Assembly (NCBI RefSeq): GCF_913777145.1
Contig: NZ_CAJYPS010000008.1
Location: 1-64,000, forward strand
DNA from: an uncultured Roseateles sp.
GTDB lineage: Bacteria; Pseudomonadota; Gammaproteobacteria; Burkholderiales; Burkholderiaceae_C
DNA length: 64,000 bases
Reading direction: 5' to 3'
Made by a program: the position numbers and the translations under genes. The notes below the pieces were generated by a model. It was not told the origin of the DNA. It made no database searches and was given only the letters and a program-made list of their open reading frames with translations. Positions 28,217-35,881 of this stretch are shown one piece after another; within the stretch, counting starts at the first letter, position 1, and every line of letters begins with the position of its first letter.

Positions 28217-29191
28217 TTATCTCGGGGTGTCGAGCAGTTGGCTGACACGCTCCCGCGCCAGCACCTTCATCACCAGCTCCTGGCGCTGGATCAGCGAACG
28301 CTGCTCCAGCTGGCGCTCGTCCAGCCGCAGCCGGCCGGTGACGACGAAGAAGGCGGAGTCCACCGACGCGCGGTTGTTGTCCACGGTGACCTCGCCGGGC
28401 ATGTAGCTCTGGGCATCCTCGGGCTTTTGCAGGGGCCGGGTCTTGCGGGCCTGCACCAGTCGTTCGGCCGAGGCCAGGTCCATGCCGTCGAACAGGGCGG
28501 CGATCACCTCGCGCGGTGCGGTGTTGAGGTTGACCTTGGTGGCCGCCGGCAACAGCACGACGAAGGGGCGCAGCCGCGCGATGGTGTCGGCCGGCACGCC
28601 CAGCCAGCCCAGTTCGTCGGTGCCGGCGGGCTGCAGCGGCGTGCTCGCGTCGGCTTCCTTCTTCTGCAGCGCCGGGAAGGCCGCGCGCAGGTTGTTGGCG
28701 ATCAGCGTGGCCGTGCCGGGCGGTGCGTTCACCATCTGGCACAGCCGCTCCAGCGTGCGCAGCTCGCGTGCCTGCGCAGTGGGCTCGGCGACGACCAGGT
28801 TGCGCAGGTTGTAGCGCGCCTGGGCGTCTTCGATGAAGCCCGACAGAAAGGCTTCGGGGCCATCGTCGTCGCTGGCGTTGCCGCGGTCGGCGGCCAGGAA
28901 GGTGGACAGCCGGGCCTCGGCCAGCGGCACGGCCCAGGGCTCGCCCAGGTGGTCCACCGGCTTGCTGCGGTTGGCCTGGGCATCCTCGCGCAGGATCAGC
29001 CGCGCCCAGTCCAGCGCGCCCTGCAGGATCCAGCCGCTTTGCGCACGGGCCCGGTCCGCGGCCTCGATCTGCACCGCGCGGTACTGCTGCCACACCATGC
29101 CGGCGGCCAGGCTGGCCACCAGCGTGACGATGATCATCGCGGTCAGCAGCGCCGCGCCGCGGGTGTGCCGTCGCTGCATGGGCCGCTTCAT
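28217..29191 (-). CDS. gspK: type II secretion minor pseudopilin GspK
   Basis: 324 residues. The prepilin-type start RRHTRGAALLTAMIIVTLVASLAAGMV lacks glutamate at position +5 after the cleavage site, as is usual for GspK. A large alpha domain follows (residues about 100-240) with helix-hairpin-helix-like NLNTAPREVIAALF. GspK sits at the tip of the pseudopilus with GspI and GspJ. Its ATG overlaps the gspJ stop by four bases. Confidence 0.95.
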   Translation of the reverse strand: MKRPMQRRHTRGAALLTAMIIVTLVASLAAGMVWQQYRAVQIEAADRARAQSGWILQGALDWARLILREDAQANRSKPVDHLGEPWAVPLAEARLSTFLAADRGNASDDDGPEAFLSGFIEDAQARYNLRNLVVAEPTAQARELRTLERLCQMVNAPPGTATLIANNLRAAFPALQKKEADASTPLQPAGTDELGWLGVPADTIARLRPFVVLLPAATKVNLNTAPREVIAALFDGMDLASAERLVQARKTRPLQKPEDAQSYMPGEVTVDNNRASVDSAFFVVTGRLRLDERQLEQRSLIQRQELVMKVLARERVSQLLDTPR

Positions 29192-29790
29192 CGCGCGTTG
29201 ATCTCCAGCTCACGCACCAGGCTGCCGCTCAGGCCGTTGCCGCCGGCGAACTGCAGCGTCAGGCGTATGCCTTTGGGCGCCTCGGGGCGGGTGGGGCCGT
29301 TCTGGCCATCGGACAGGCAGTTGCTCCAGGCGTTGTCCCAGAAACAGTAGAGCTGCAGGCCGCTGATGCCATCGAAGGCGCGCAGCGCCGGGTTGCGCTG
29401 GGCCAGCTGTTGCTGCCCGAGCTGGCGCTGGTTTTCCAGCTCGCCCACGGTGCGCAGCGAGGGGCTTTCCCAGCGCCACAGCGAGCCCTCGCGCAGGCTC
29501 CACACCACCAGCTGCAGGCCGTCCGGTGCCTGGCGGGTCAGCGTCATGCCGCCGCCGTCGAAGCTCAGCGGCTTGAGATCGGTGTGGCTGTCCTGCAGCG
29601 CGCGCAGGTCGGACTCCCACTGCGCGATCACGGTCTGCAGCCGCGTGGTCTGGGTGAGGCGTTCCTGCGCGATCTCGCGGCTGCGCGCCAGCGCGTCGAT
29701 GCCGCGCCAGGCCATCGCGGCCATCAGCGACATCGCCAGCAGTGCGACCAATACCTCCACCAGCGTGAAGCCCTGCGCGCGCCGCGTCAT
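29188..29790 (-). CDS. gspJ: type II secretion minor pseudopilin GspJ
   Basis: 200 residues. Prepilin leader MTRRAQG, cleavage before F8, Glu12 at +5 (FTLVEVLVALLAMSLMAAMAW). The body has the GspJ pattern with TTRLQTVIAQWESDLRALQD and a conserved end LQFAGGNGLSGSLVRELE. It overlaps gspI upstream and gspK downstream by ATGA. Confidence 0.96.
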   Translation of the reverse strand: MTRRAQGFTLVEVLVALLAMSLMAAMAWRGIDALARSREIAQERLTQTTRLQTVIAQWESDLRALQDSHTDLKPLSFDGGGMTLTRQAPDGLQLVVWSLREGSLWRWESPSLRTVGELENQRQLGQQQLAQRNPALRAFDGISGLQLYCFWDNAWSNCLSDGQNGPTRPEAPKGIRLTLQFAGGNGLSGSLVRELEINAR

Positions 29791-30158
29791 CGGATGTTGC
29801 CCATGATGGTGGACAGGCTCAGCACCGGCTCGCCGGCCTCGTTGCGGATGCTGGCGTCCACGCGCCGGAACAGCGGGTTGGGCGTGGGACTCACACGCAG
29901 CGTGCCCAGGTAGCTGCGGCCCAGTTGCTCGCAGCCGAACGGGGCCTCGCCGATGTCGGGGAAGGGGTTGGTCAGGCGCAGTTCGGTGAACTGGTTCTCG
30001 GCGCACCATTGGGCCGCGCTGGCCTGGCTGAGCCGCTCGGCGTTGTTGGCCAGCGCGCCGGCCGCCTTGATGCCCGCGCCCAGCGAGATGGCGACGATGA
30101 CCAGTGCCACCAGCACCTCGATCAGCGTGAAGCCGCCGCTGCGTGGGGCGCGGCTCAT
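29787..30158 (-). CDS. gspI: type II secretion minor pseudopilin GspI
   Basis: 123 residues. Leader MSRAPRSGG, cleavage before F10, Glu14 at +5 (FTLIEVLVALVIVAISLGAG). The segment NNAERLSQASAAQWCAENQFTELRL is the GspI signature. It overlaps gspH and gspJ by four bases each. Confidence 0.96.
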   Translation of the reverse strand: MSRAPRSGGFTLIEVLVALVIVAISLGAGIKAAGALANNAERLSQASAAQWCAENQFTELRLTNPFPDIGEAPFGCEQLGRSYLGTLRVSPTPNPLFRRVDASIRNEAGEPVLSLSTIMGNIR

Positions 30159-30661
30159 GGCGTCACGATGTCGAAGGCCGAGAGGCCGTCGCTGCCGACG
30201 ACCAGGCTTTGCTCGCCCAGCCGCAGCCGCACGCGCTGGGCCGGCAGCACCGGCTCGGGGCCCAGCACCAGCGCATTGCCGCGCTCGATCTGTACCGCCA
30301 CCGGCTCACCCAGCCAGCGCGTGGGCAATTGCAGCGACTTGGGCAGGCCCTCGAAGCGGAAGTCGTCGCCGGCCTTGATCGCGCTGGGCAGCCAGCGCAC
30401 CGCCAGGCCCGACGCACGGCTCTCGGCCCGTGCCGCCTCCAGCAGCGCGGCCAGGCGCTGGCCCTCGCGCTGCAACTGCAGCTCCGCCGGGTCGCGCAGC
30501 GCCATCGCGATGGTGGCGCTGCTGATCGCGATCAGCACGACCACCACCAGCAGCTCGATCAGCGTGAAGCCCGCGGCCCGGTGAGGGCGCGGGCGATGGG
30601 CGGGCCGGTACGGCGTCATGGCCTGCATGCGGGGCAACCAGCGGCGCCCCGCGAGGGGCAT
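30155..30661 (-). CDS. gspH: type II secretion minor pseudopilin GspH
   Basis: 168 residues if translation starts at the ATG 30661, which shares a base with the gspG stop codon (TGATG) and suggests coupling. The leader would then be 31 residues; starts at 30628 or 30619 would give more usual leaders. The prepilin motif is GFTLIELLVVVVLIAISSATIAMAL. The rest has the GspH pattern with QLQREGQRLAALLEAARAESRASG. The start remains unsettled because none has a strong ribosome binding site. Confidence 0.9.
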   Translation of the reverse strand: MPLAGRRWLPRMQAMTPYRPAHRPRPHRAAGFTLIELLVVVVLIAISSATIAMALRDPAELQLQREGQRLAALLEAARAESRASGLAVRWLPSAIKAGDDFRFEGLPKSLQLPTRWLGEPVAVQIERGNALVLGPEPVLPAQRVRLRLGEQSLVVGSDGLSAFDIVTP

Positions 30662-31083
30662 CACTGCCAGGAGCCGATGTCGGCGTCGCGGCCTTCGCCG
30701 CCGGAGCGGCCGTCCGCGCCGAAGCTGTAGACGTCGACCTCACCCTTCACGCCGGGATTGGCGTATTGGTAGGGGTGGCCCCAGGGGTCGTTGGGCAGCT
30801 TCTCCAGGTAGGGCTTCCAGTTCGGCGGCGGCGTGCCGGCAGTGGGCTTGTGCACCAGCGCATCCAGGCCTTGCTCGGCGCTGGGGTAGCGTTGGTTGTC
30901 CAGCTTGTAGAGCTTGAGCGCCTGCATCAGGTTGTTCACGTCGGTGCGGGCGGCAGTGACGCGCGCGTCCTCGGCCCGGTCCAGCACGTTGGGCACGACC
31001 AGCGCCGCCAGCACGCCGATGATGACAAGGACGACCAGCAGCTCGATCAGCGTGAAGCCGCGGTGGGAGAGAGAGCGACGCAT
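30661..31083 (-). CDS. gspG: type II secretion major pseudopilin GspG
   Basis: 140 residues. Short leader MRRSLSHRG, cleavage before F10, Glu14 at +5, and the long hydrophobic helix TLIELLVVLVIIGVLAALVVPN. The body has the calcium-binding-loop type end NDPWGHPYQYANPG and DVYSFGADGRSGGEGRDADIGSW. It is the first gene of the minus-strand operon. No clear Shine-Dalgarno lies upstream of the ATG. The processing peptidase (GspO/PilD) is not in this window. Confidence 0.98.
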   Translation of the reverse strand: MRRSLSHRGFTLIELLVVLVIIGVLAALVVPNVLDRAEDARVTAARTDVNNLMQALKLYKLDNQRYPSAEQGLDALVHKPTAGTPPPNWKPYLEKLPNDPWGHPYQYANPGVKGEVDVYSFGADGRSGGEGRDADIGSWQ

Positions 31084-31139
31084 GTTGAAACCGGGAGAAG
31101 CGCAATAGCTGCGACGTAGCGGGCCATCATAATGGGCTG

Positions 31140-31808
31140 ATGCTTGCCCGAATGTTGTCGTTCTCTGTCTGGCTGCTGCTCGGTGCCTCCGTGGCCTACT
31201 GGGGCCTGCAGCTGTTCAACCGCCCGCTGGCGCTGCCCGCGCTGACGCTGCAGGCCGGTGATGCCCGCGGTGGCGCGGTGGACCTGGCCCGGCTGCTGGG
31301 CTCGACCGCCACGCCCGTGGCCGAGCCCGAGCCCGTGGCCCAGACGCGCCTGCGCCTGCTGGGCGTGGTGGCGCCGCGCAGCGCGCGTGCGGCCGAGGCC
31401 GGCGAGGGCGTGGCCCTGATCGAGGTGGATGGCGTGGCCCGCACGGTGCGCGTCGGTGCGCCGGTGGACGGCGAGCTGGCGTTGCTGCGGGTCGATGCGC
31501 GCAGCGCGTCGCTGGGCCGCATCGGCCAGGCGCCCAGCCAGGTGCTGAGCATCAGCCCGGCCGCCGCGCCGGCCACCGGCACGCTGGCGCCGGCCGCGCC
31601 GTCGCCCGTGGTGCTGGGTGGCAATCCCCAGGGCTTGCCGCTGGCGGCCGGGCAGAGTGGTCTGCCTCCTCAGGCCCAGCCGGCGCCCTCGCAGAATCAG
31701 CAGGGTCAGCCGGGGGGGCAGATGCCGCAACGCCCGCCATTGACCTCTGACGAGCTGCCCGGCACGCCGCCCACGCAGACGCTGAACGGCCCCGCGACGC
31801 TGCGCTGA
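31140..31808 (+). CDS. gspC: type II secretion protein GspC
   Basis: 222 residues. One N-terminal membrane helix (LSFSVWLLLGASVAYWGLQLF) is followed by the homology region (QTRLRLLGVVAPRSARAAEAGEGVALIEVDG, ARTVRVGAPVDGELALLRVDA) that binds GspD. The C-terminus is Pro/Gln/Ala-rich and has no PDZ or coiled-coil domain, so this is the short form. It is divergent from gspG with 56 bases between starts. A CATAAT lies so close to the ATG that, if used, the transcript would be nearly leaderless. Its stop is seven bases from the stop of the convergent CobT-like gene, and a small inverted repeat (CTGAGC/GCTCAG, 31805-31819) overlaps both. Confidence 0.92.
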   Translation: MLARMLSFSVWLLLGASVAYWGLQLFNRPLALPALTLQAGDARGGAVDLARLLGSTATPVAEPEPVAQTRLRLLGVVAPRSARAAEAGEGVALIEVDGVARTVRVGAPVDGELALLRVDARSASLGRIGQAPSQVLSISPAAAPATGTLAPAAPSPVVLGGNPQGLPLAAGQSGLPPQAQPAPSQNQQGQPGGQMPQRPPLTSDELPGTPPTQTLNGPATLR

Positions 31809-31815
31809 GCCCGGC

Positions 31816-32883
31816 TCAGCCGTTCAGCGTCGGCACCACGGTGCCGGGGCGTGGCGCGATACGCGCCTCGGCGACCTCGTGCAGATCGGTCAGCAGCGCC
31901 GCGGCGCTGCGGATCATGGGCCAGGCCAGCGCGGCGCCCGTGCCGTCGGCGCTGTCCATGCCCAGCTCCAGCAGCGCGGATGCATGGAACAGCGCCAGCG
32001 CCTCGTCCAGCCCGCGGTGCACATGGCTGCGGCAGAACACCGCGTAGTCGGTGACCGGCGCGCAGATCAGCGAGGCCACGCGCAGCGCCGCGCAGGCGGC
32101 GATGCCGTCCACGATGATGAGGCTGCGCTTGCTGGCGGCCACCAGCATGGCGCCCACCATCACCGCGATCTCGTGGCCGCCGAAGGCCGCGAGCACGTCC
32201 ATGGGGTCCTTGGCGTCGCGATGCCGGGCCTGGGCGGCGTGCAGCACGTCCAGCAACTGCACCAGTTCCTCCTGGCGCATGGTGGGGCCGGATACGACGA
32301 AATCCCGCACCGGCAGGTCGGACAGGCGCGACAGCAGCAGCGCCGCGCACTCGGCCGAGCCCTGACCCATGCCGGCGCAGGCCAGCACATTGCCCGGCAG
32401 GTGATCCACGATCTCCATGCCCACGCGCACGCCGGCGTGCGCCTGCTCCAGCGTCATCGCGGCGGCCGAGCGGGTGTTGCGCGTGCCGTGCGCCACCTTG
32501 CGCGCCAGCAGCCTGGGGTGGGGCGGCAGCACGTCGGCCACGCCGCAGTCCACCACGCTCAGGTGCAGGCCCTGCAGGCGTGCGAACACCGACACCGGCA
32601 GCTGCGCATGCAGCGCCATGTGCACCTGCTCTCGCGTCGGGCGGCCCCAGCGTATGCCGGGCCCTTCGACCACCAGGCCGTGGTCGGCCGCGAACAGTGC
32701 CAGCACCGGATCGCGAAAGCGCGGCGTGAGGCTGTTCTGCACCAGGCCCAGCCGCACCGCCAGCGGCTCCAGCTCGCCCAGCGCCCCGGCGACCGCCGAG
32801 CGGCGGTCCACGCGCTCCCGCAGGGCTCGTTCAAGCTCCGGATTGGCGGTGGGCGAGATCAGCGACTGTTGGGCGACGGTCAT
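31816..32883 (-). CDS. CobT-like phosphoribosyltransferase paralogue with altered catalytic positions
   Basis: 355 residues, the size of nicotinate-nucleotide:dimethylbenzimidazole phosphoribosyltransferase, which makes the lower-ligand nucleotide of cobalamin. Retained family segments are FAADHGLVVEG (Asp68-His69), FGGHEIAVMVGAML, IIVDGIAACAALRVA and GTGAALAWPMIRSAAALL. The loop equivalent to the canonical GEMGIGNTT reads AGMGQGSAE (170-178), and the canonical GEGTG/GEGSG reads ADGTG (312-316). So the two catalytic glutamates known from Salmonella CobT are replaced by Gly and Asp if aligned this way. No other cobalamin genes and no cobalamin riboswitch are near. It lies 35 bases downstream of ilvA on the same strand. 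Function should be treated as unproven. Confidence 0.75.
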   Translation of the reverse strand: MTVAQQSLISPTANPELERALRERVDRRSAVAGALGELEPLAVRLGLVQNSLTPRFRDPVLALFAADHGLVVEGPGIRWGRPTREQVHMALHAQLPVSVFARLQGLHLSVVDCGVADVLPPHPRLLARKVAHGTRNTRSAAAMTLEQAHAGVRVGMEIVDHLPGNVLACAGMGQGSAECAALLLSRLSDLPVRDFVVSGPTMRQEELVQLLDVLHAAQARHRDAKDPMDVLAAFGGHEIAVMVGAMLVAASKRSLIIVDGIAACAALRVASLICAPVTDYAVFCRSHVHRGLDEALALFHASALLELGMDSADGTGAALAWPMIRSAAALLTDLHEVAEARIAPRPGTVVPTLNG

Positions 32884-32907
32884 AGGTGTTCACAAACGGA
32901 AACACCT
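32884..32907. other. inverted repeat just upstream of the CobT-like gene
   Basis: Seven-base arms AGGTGTT/AACACCT (32884-32890, 32901-32907) with a ten-base loop, directly before the start codon and within the 35 bases between ilvA and the CobT-like gene. Without a T run it is not an obvious terminator; it could affect translation of the second gene. Confidence 0.35.
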
Positions 32908-32918
32908 GCATTCTGGCG

Positions 32919-34487
32919 TCAACCCAGGAAGAGGCGGAAGGCCGGGTTGTCGCTCTCGTCGACAAACGGGTAGTTGAGCGTGGCGAGGAAGTCGCGCAAC
33001 GCGGCGGTCGTGCCCTTGGGCACCTGCAGCCCGACCAGAATGCGGCCGTAGTCCGCGCCCTGGTTGCGGTAGTGGAACAGGCTGATGTTCCAGTCCGGGT
33101 GCATGCTGGACAGGAAGCGCATCAGCGCGCCCGGGCGCTCCGGGAACACGAAGCGGTAGAGCCGTTCGTTGCGCGCCAGTTCGCTGCGGCCGCCCACCAT
33201 GTGGCGCACATGCTGCTTGGCGAGCTCGTCGTCGGTGAGGTCCAGCGTGTCGAAGCCGGCCTTGGTGAAGGTGCGGGCCAGCTTGGCGGCCTCTTCGCGC
33301 TTGGAGATCGCGACGCCGACGAAGATGTGGGCCCGCTCGGCATCGGCGATGCGGTAGTTGAACTCGGTGACGCTGCGCGGCCCCAGCAGCTCGCAGAAGC
33401 GCTTGAAGCTGCCGCGCGCCTCGGGGATGGTGACTGCGAACAGCGCTTCGCGCTGCTCGCCGACCTCGGCGCGCTCCGCGACGAAGCGCAGGCGGTCGAA
33501 GTTCATGTTGGCGCCGCAGGTGATGGCCACCAGCGTCTGCCCCTTGGCGCCGGTGGCAGCGACGTACTGCTTGATCGCCGCCACACCCAGCGCGCCGGCC
33601 GGCTCCAGGATGGAGCGCGTGTCCTCGAACACGTCCTTGATCGCCGCGCAGACCGCATCGGTGTCCACCAGGATGTAGTCGTCCACCAGTTCGCGGGTGA
33701 TACGGAAGGTCTCCTCGCCGACCAGCTTGACCGCGGTGCCGTCCGAGAACAGACCCACGTCGTTCAACGTGACCCGCTTGCCAGCGCGCACCGAGCGCAC
33801 CATGGCATCGGAGTCGGTGGTCTGCACGCCGATGACCTTGATCTCGGGGCGCAGCGCTTTCACGTAGGCCGCAATGCCGGAGATTAGGCCGCCGCCGCCG
33901 ATCGCGACAAAGATCGCGTCTATGGGGCCCGGGTGCTGGCGCAGCAGCTCCATCGCGATCGTGCCCTGGCCGGCAATCACGTCCGGGTCGTCGAAGGGAT
34001 GGACGAAGGTCAGGCCCTGCTCGCGCTGCAGTTCCTGCGCGCGGCCATAGGCGTCGGTGAAGCTGTCGCCGTGCAGCACCACCTCGCCACCCAGGGTCTG
34101 CACCGCCTGGATCTTGACCTGGGGCGTGGTCACCGGCATCACGATGACTGCGCGGCAACCCAGCTTGCGGGCCGACAGTGCCACGCCCTGGGCGTGGTTG
34201 CCGGCGGACGCGCAGATCACGCCGGCGTCGCGCTGCTCGCGCGTCAGCTGCGCCATCTTGTTGTAGGCGCCGCGCAGCTTGAAGCTGAACACTTCCTGCT
34301 CGTCTTCGCGCTTGAGCCAGACCTTGTTGGCCAGGCGCTTGGACAGCTTGCTCGCGTGGGTGAGGGCGGTTTCCCTGGCGACCTCATAGACCCGGGCATT
34401 CAGGATGCGCTGCAGGTAGCTGTTGCCGGGCGGCAGCAAGGCGGGCGAGGTAGGGGCGGGAGGGCGGCGGCGCGAGGGGGCGCTCAT
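32919..34487 (-). CDS. ilvA: threonine deaminase, biosynthetic
   Basis: 522 residues. PLP enzyme converting threonine to 2-oxobutyrate, first step of isoleucine synthesis. Lys70 in EVFSFKLRGAYN is the Schiff-base lysine, IGGGGLISG is the phosphate-binding loop, and CASAGNHAQGVA holds the conserved Asn. The C-terminal third has two ACT-like regulatory domains (LFAVTIPEARGSFKRFCELLG; YRFVFPERPGALMRFLSSM), the long, isoleucine-regulated form. ATG at 34487 is chosen, with GGAG nine bases upstream; an in-frame ATG at 34637 would read through the sRNA terminator and is rejected. Confidence 0.97.
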   Translation of the reverse strand: MSAPSRRRPPAPTSPALLPPGNSYLQRILNARVYEVARETALTHASKLSKRLANKVWLKREDEQEVFSFKLRGAYNKMAQLTREQRDAGVICASAGNHAQGVALSARKLGCRAVIVMPVTTPQVKIQAVQTLGGEVVLHGDSFTDAYGRAQELQREQGLTFVHPFDDPDVIAGQGTIAMELLRQHPGPIDAIFVAIGGGGLISGIAAYVKALRPEIKVIGVQTTDSDAMVRSVRAGKRVTLNDVGLFSDGTAVKLVGEETFRITRELVDDYILVDTDAVCAAIKDVFEDTRSILEPAGALGVAAIKQYVAATGAKGQTLVAITCGANMNFDRLRFVAERAEVGEQREALFAVTIPEARGSFKRFCELLGPRSVTEFNYRIADAERAHIFVGVAISKREEAAKLARTFTKAGFDTLDLTDDELAKQHVRHMVGGRSELARNERLYRFVFPERPGALMRFLSSMHPDWNISLFHYRNQGADYGRILVGLQVPKGTTAALRDFLATLNYPFVDESDNPAFRLFLG

Positions 34488-34594
34488 CTGGGCGGGCTCC
34501 GAGTGTTGCTGCGGTGCATCATAGGACGCGCCCTGGTCGGGCTCGCTTCGTGATTCGCAGGCCCCGGCTGGCCCAGGCGCGAAAAACACCGGCG

Positions 34595-34625
34595 AAAAAA
34601 AACCCGAGCTTTTGCAAGCTCGGGT
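34595..34625 (-). terminator. terminator of the small RNA gene
   Basis: On the minus strand a perfect ten-base stem (34625-34616 with 34611-34602), loop GCAA, is followed by eight T residues (34602-34595). Confidence 0.92.
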
Positions 34626-34724
34626 GGAATCCACCATGGAGGCGGTGGAGGAGACAACCGGTGCGATCAGGCTTTTCGGCTTGGGCTACTCTAGGCTGCC
34701 TTGCCGCGTAAGCGTTTTCGCTTG
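34595..34724 (-). ncRNA. small RNA with anti-Shine-Dalgarno core (betaproteobacterial toxic sRNA-like)
   Basis: A 130-base transcription unit with no coding sense: promoter TTGCAG-17-TACACT just upstream (34759-34731), predicted start near 34724, a 5' hairpin AAGCG-AAAA-CGCTT (34723-34710), a pyrimidine-rich core containing GTTGTCTCCTCCACCGCCTC (about 34661-34642), a small GGTGG/CCACC hairpin, and a strong terminator. The CUCCUCC stretch is complementary to ribosome binding sites. Size, core and terminator resemble the Rfam family I recall as Betaproteobacteria toxic small RNA; this recollection was not checked. Together with the promoters it accounts for the gene-free stretch 34488-34801. 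Confidence 0.65.
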
Positions 34725-34750
34725 GGACCAAGTGTAAGCGCGTCTATGCT
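34722..34750 (+). promoter_or_regulatory. possible promoter of the OsmC-family gene, overlapping the sRNA promoter
   Basis: On the plus strand TTGGGA (34722-34727), a 17-base spacer and TATGCT (34745-34750), about 50 bases before the start codon. It overlaps the minus-strand sRNA promoter face to face. Confidence 0.5.
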
Positions 34751-34759
34751 GCGCTGCAA
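34731..34759 (-). promoter_or_regulatory. sigma-70 promoter of the small RNA
   Basis: On the minus strand TTGCAG (34759-34754), a 17-base spacer and TACACT (34736-34731). One of the best promoter matches in the window. Confidence 0.7.
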
Positions 34760-34801
34760 TATTTTTTGTGTGATGAATTTGGGGTTCGCCTCTAGTCGAC
34801 C

Positions 34802-35233
34802 ATGGAATGCGTTGTGAACTGGATGGGGGCCAATGGCCCGAGTGGCATGAGTTTCGTCGCCGAGACTGGCAGCGGGCATGTGCTGACGATGGACGGTGCG
34901 CCGGACGGTGGTGGGCGCAACCTGGCGCCCCGGCCCATGGAAACCGTGCTGGCCGGCACCGGGGGCTGCACGGCCTATGACGTGGTGTTGATCCTGCAGC
35001 GCGGGCGCCACGATGTGCGCGGCTGCAAGGTCGTGCTCAAGGCCGACCGCGCCAGCACCGACCCCAAGGTGTTCACCGCGATCAATTTCCACTTTGTCGT
35101 GACCGGCCGGGCGCTGAAGGCCGACGTGGTGGAGCGGGCGATTGCGCTGTCGCACGAAAAATACTGCTCGGCCACCGCGATGCTGGCCCGCACCGCGGCG
35201 ATCACCACCTCGTTCGAGCTGGTCGAGGTCTGA
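34802..35233 (+). CDS. OsmC/YhfA-family peroxiredoxin-like protein
   Basis: 143 residues of the OsmC fold. The two redox cysteines are Cys56 in LAGTGGCTAYDV and Cys122 in SHEKYCSATAML, the normal positions. Members reduce organic hydroperoxides with thiol cofactors. It resembles the YhfA subgroup more than OsmC/Ohr proper. The ATG at 34802 lacks a clear Shine-Dalgarno. Its stop is next to the coq7 stop on the other strand. Confidence 0.9.
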   Translation: MECVVNWMGANGPSGMSFVAETGSGHVLTMDGAPDGGGRNLAPRPMETVLAGTGGCTAYDVVLILQRGRHDVRGCKVVLKADRASTDPKVFTAINFHFVVTGRALKADVVERAIALSHEKYCSATAMLARTAAITTSFELVEV

Positions 35234-35881
35234 TCAGACCCGGTGCGCGACCGTCGTCATCACCTTGGCGGCGGCGCGCATCAGGGCCTGCACGGGCGGC
35301 GGTAGCGGCCGTGCGCCCGCAGCCAGGGCGGCGTCGGCGTGCGCGGCCTCGTCCTGACGCATCTGTTCCACGATTGCCCGCGAGGCGGTGTCTTCCGCAG
35401 GCAGGCGCTCCAGGTGCCCGGCGAGGTGGGCCTCGACCTGGCGCTCAGTTTCCACGACGAAGCCCAGGCTCCAGCGGTCGCCGGCCAGTCCGGCCAGACT
35501 GCCCCAGGCGAAGGCGCCGCCCCACCAAAGAGGTGCCAGACGGCTGGTGTGGGCGCCCAGTTGCCGCAGTCGCTCCTCGGTCCAGGCCAGGTGGTCGATC
35601 TCTTCCTGGGCGGCATGCTGCAGTTGCTCGCGCAATTCGGGGTTGCGACTGAACAGGGACTGCGACTGGTAGAGCGCCTGGGCACAGATCTCGCCGACGT
35701 GGTTCACCCGCATCAGCGCGCCCGCTTCGCGGGCCGCAGCGTCTTCAAGCCGGGGCGATGCCAAGCCTTGCGCCGGCGACGGGCGAGCGGCATGCGCCGG
35801 TGCGAATACCGTGCGCAAACCACTCTCGAGCGCGCAGATGCCGCGGTCTACCCAATTTTTTCGCGTGTGTGAATAAACCAT
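35234..35881 (-). CDS. coq7: 3-demethoxyubiquinol 3-hydroxylase (Coq7)
   Basis: 215 residues. Di-iron monooxygenase catalysing the last hydroxylation in ubiquinone synthesis. The iron ligands are visible: Glu64 (MRVNHVGEICA), Glu94 and His97 (QEEIDHLAW), Glu146 region (VVETERQVEAH) and Glu178/His181 (QDEAAHAD). Length and motifs match betaproteobacterial Coq7. The ATG at 35881 has only a weak ribosome binding site. It is divergent from the first porin gene and convergent with the OsmC-family gene. Confidence 0.95.
   Translation of the reverse strand: MVYSHTRKNWVDRGICALESGLRTVFAPAHAARPSPAQGLASPRLEDAAAREAGALMRVNHVGEICAQALYQSQSLFSRNPELREQLQHAAQEEIDHLAWTEERLRQLGAHTSRLAPLWWGGAFAWGSLAGLAGDRWSLGFVVETERQVEAHLAGHLERLPAEDTASRAIVEQMRQDEAAHADAALAAGARPLPPPVQALMRAAAKVMTTVAHRV

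Noticed and set aside
31816-32883. Canonical cobT with a cobalamin riboswitch
   Set aside because: The 35 bases between ilvA and this gene are too short for a riboswitch, and the catalytic loops differ from CobT.
32919-34637. ilvA starting at the in-frame ATG 34637
   Set aside because: The extra 50 residues would be translated through the terminator hairpin and its T run and are not part of the enzyme family; the ATG at 34487 has GGAG upstream.
34595-34724. Transcription attenuator with leader peptide for ilvA
   Set aside because: No short frame with runs of Ile, Val, Leu or Thr codons and no alternative antiterminator pairing is visible; a self-contained sRNA explains the promoter, core and terminator better.
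34691-35155. Minus-strand frame ending in a basic tail (GPKRKRLRGKAA) opposite the OsmC-family gene
   Set aside because: The frame has no recognisable domain, lies antisense to a clear OsmC gene, and its basic end falls in the sRNA promoter and 5' hairpin.
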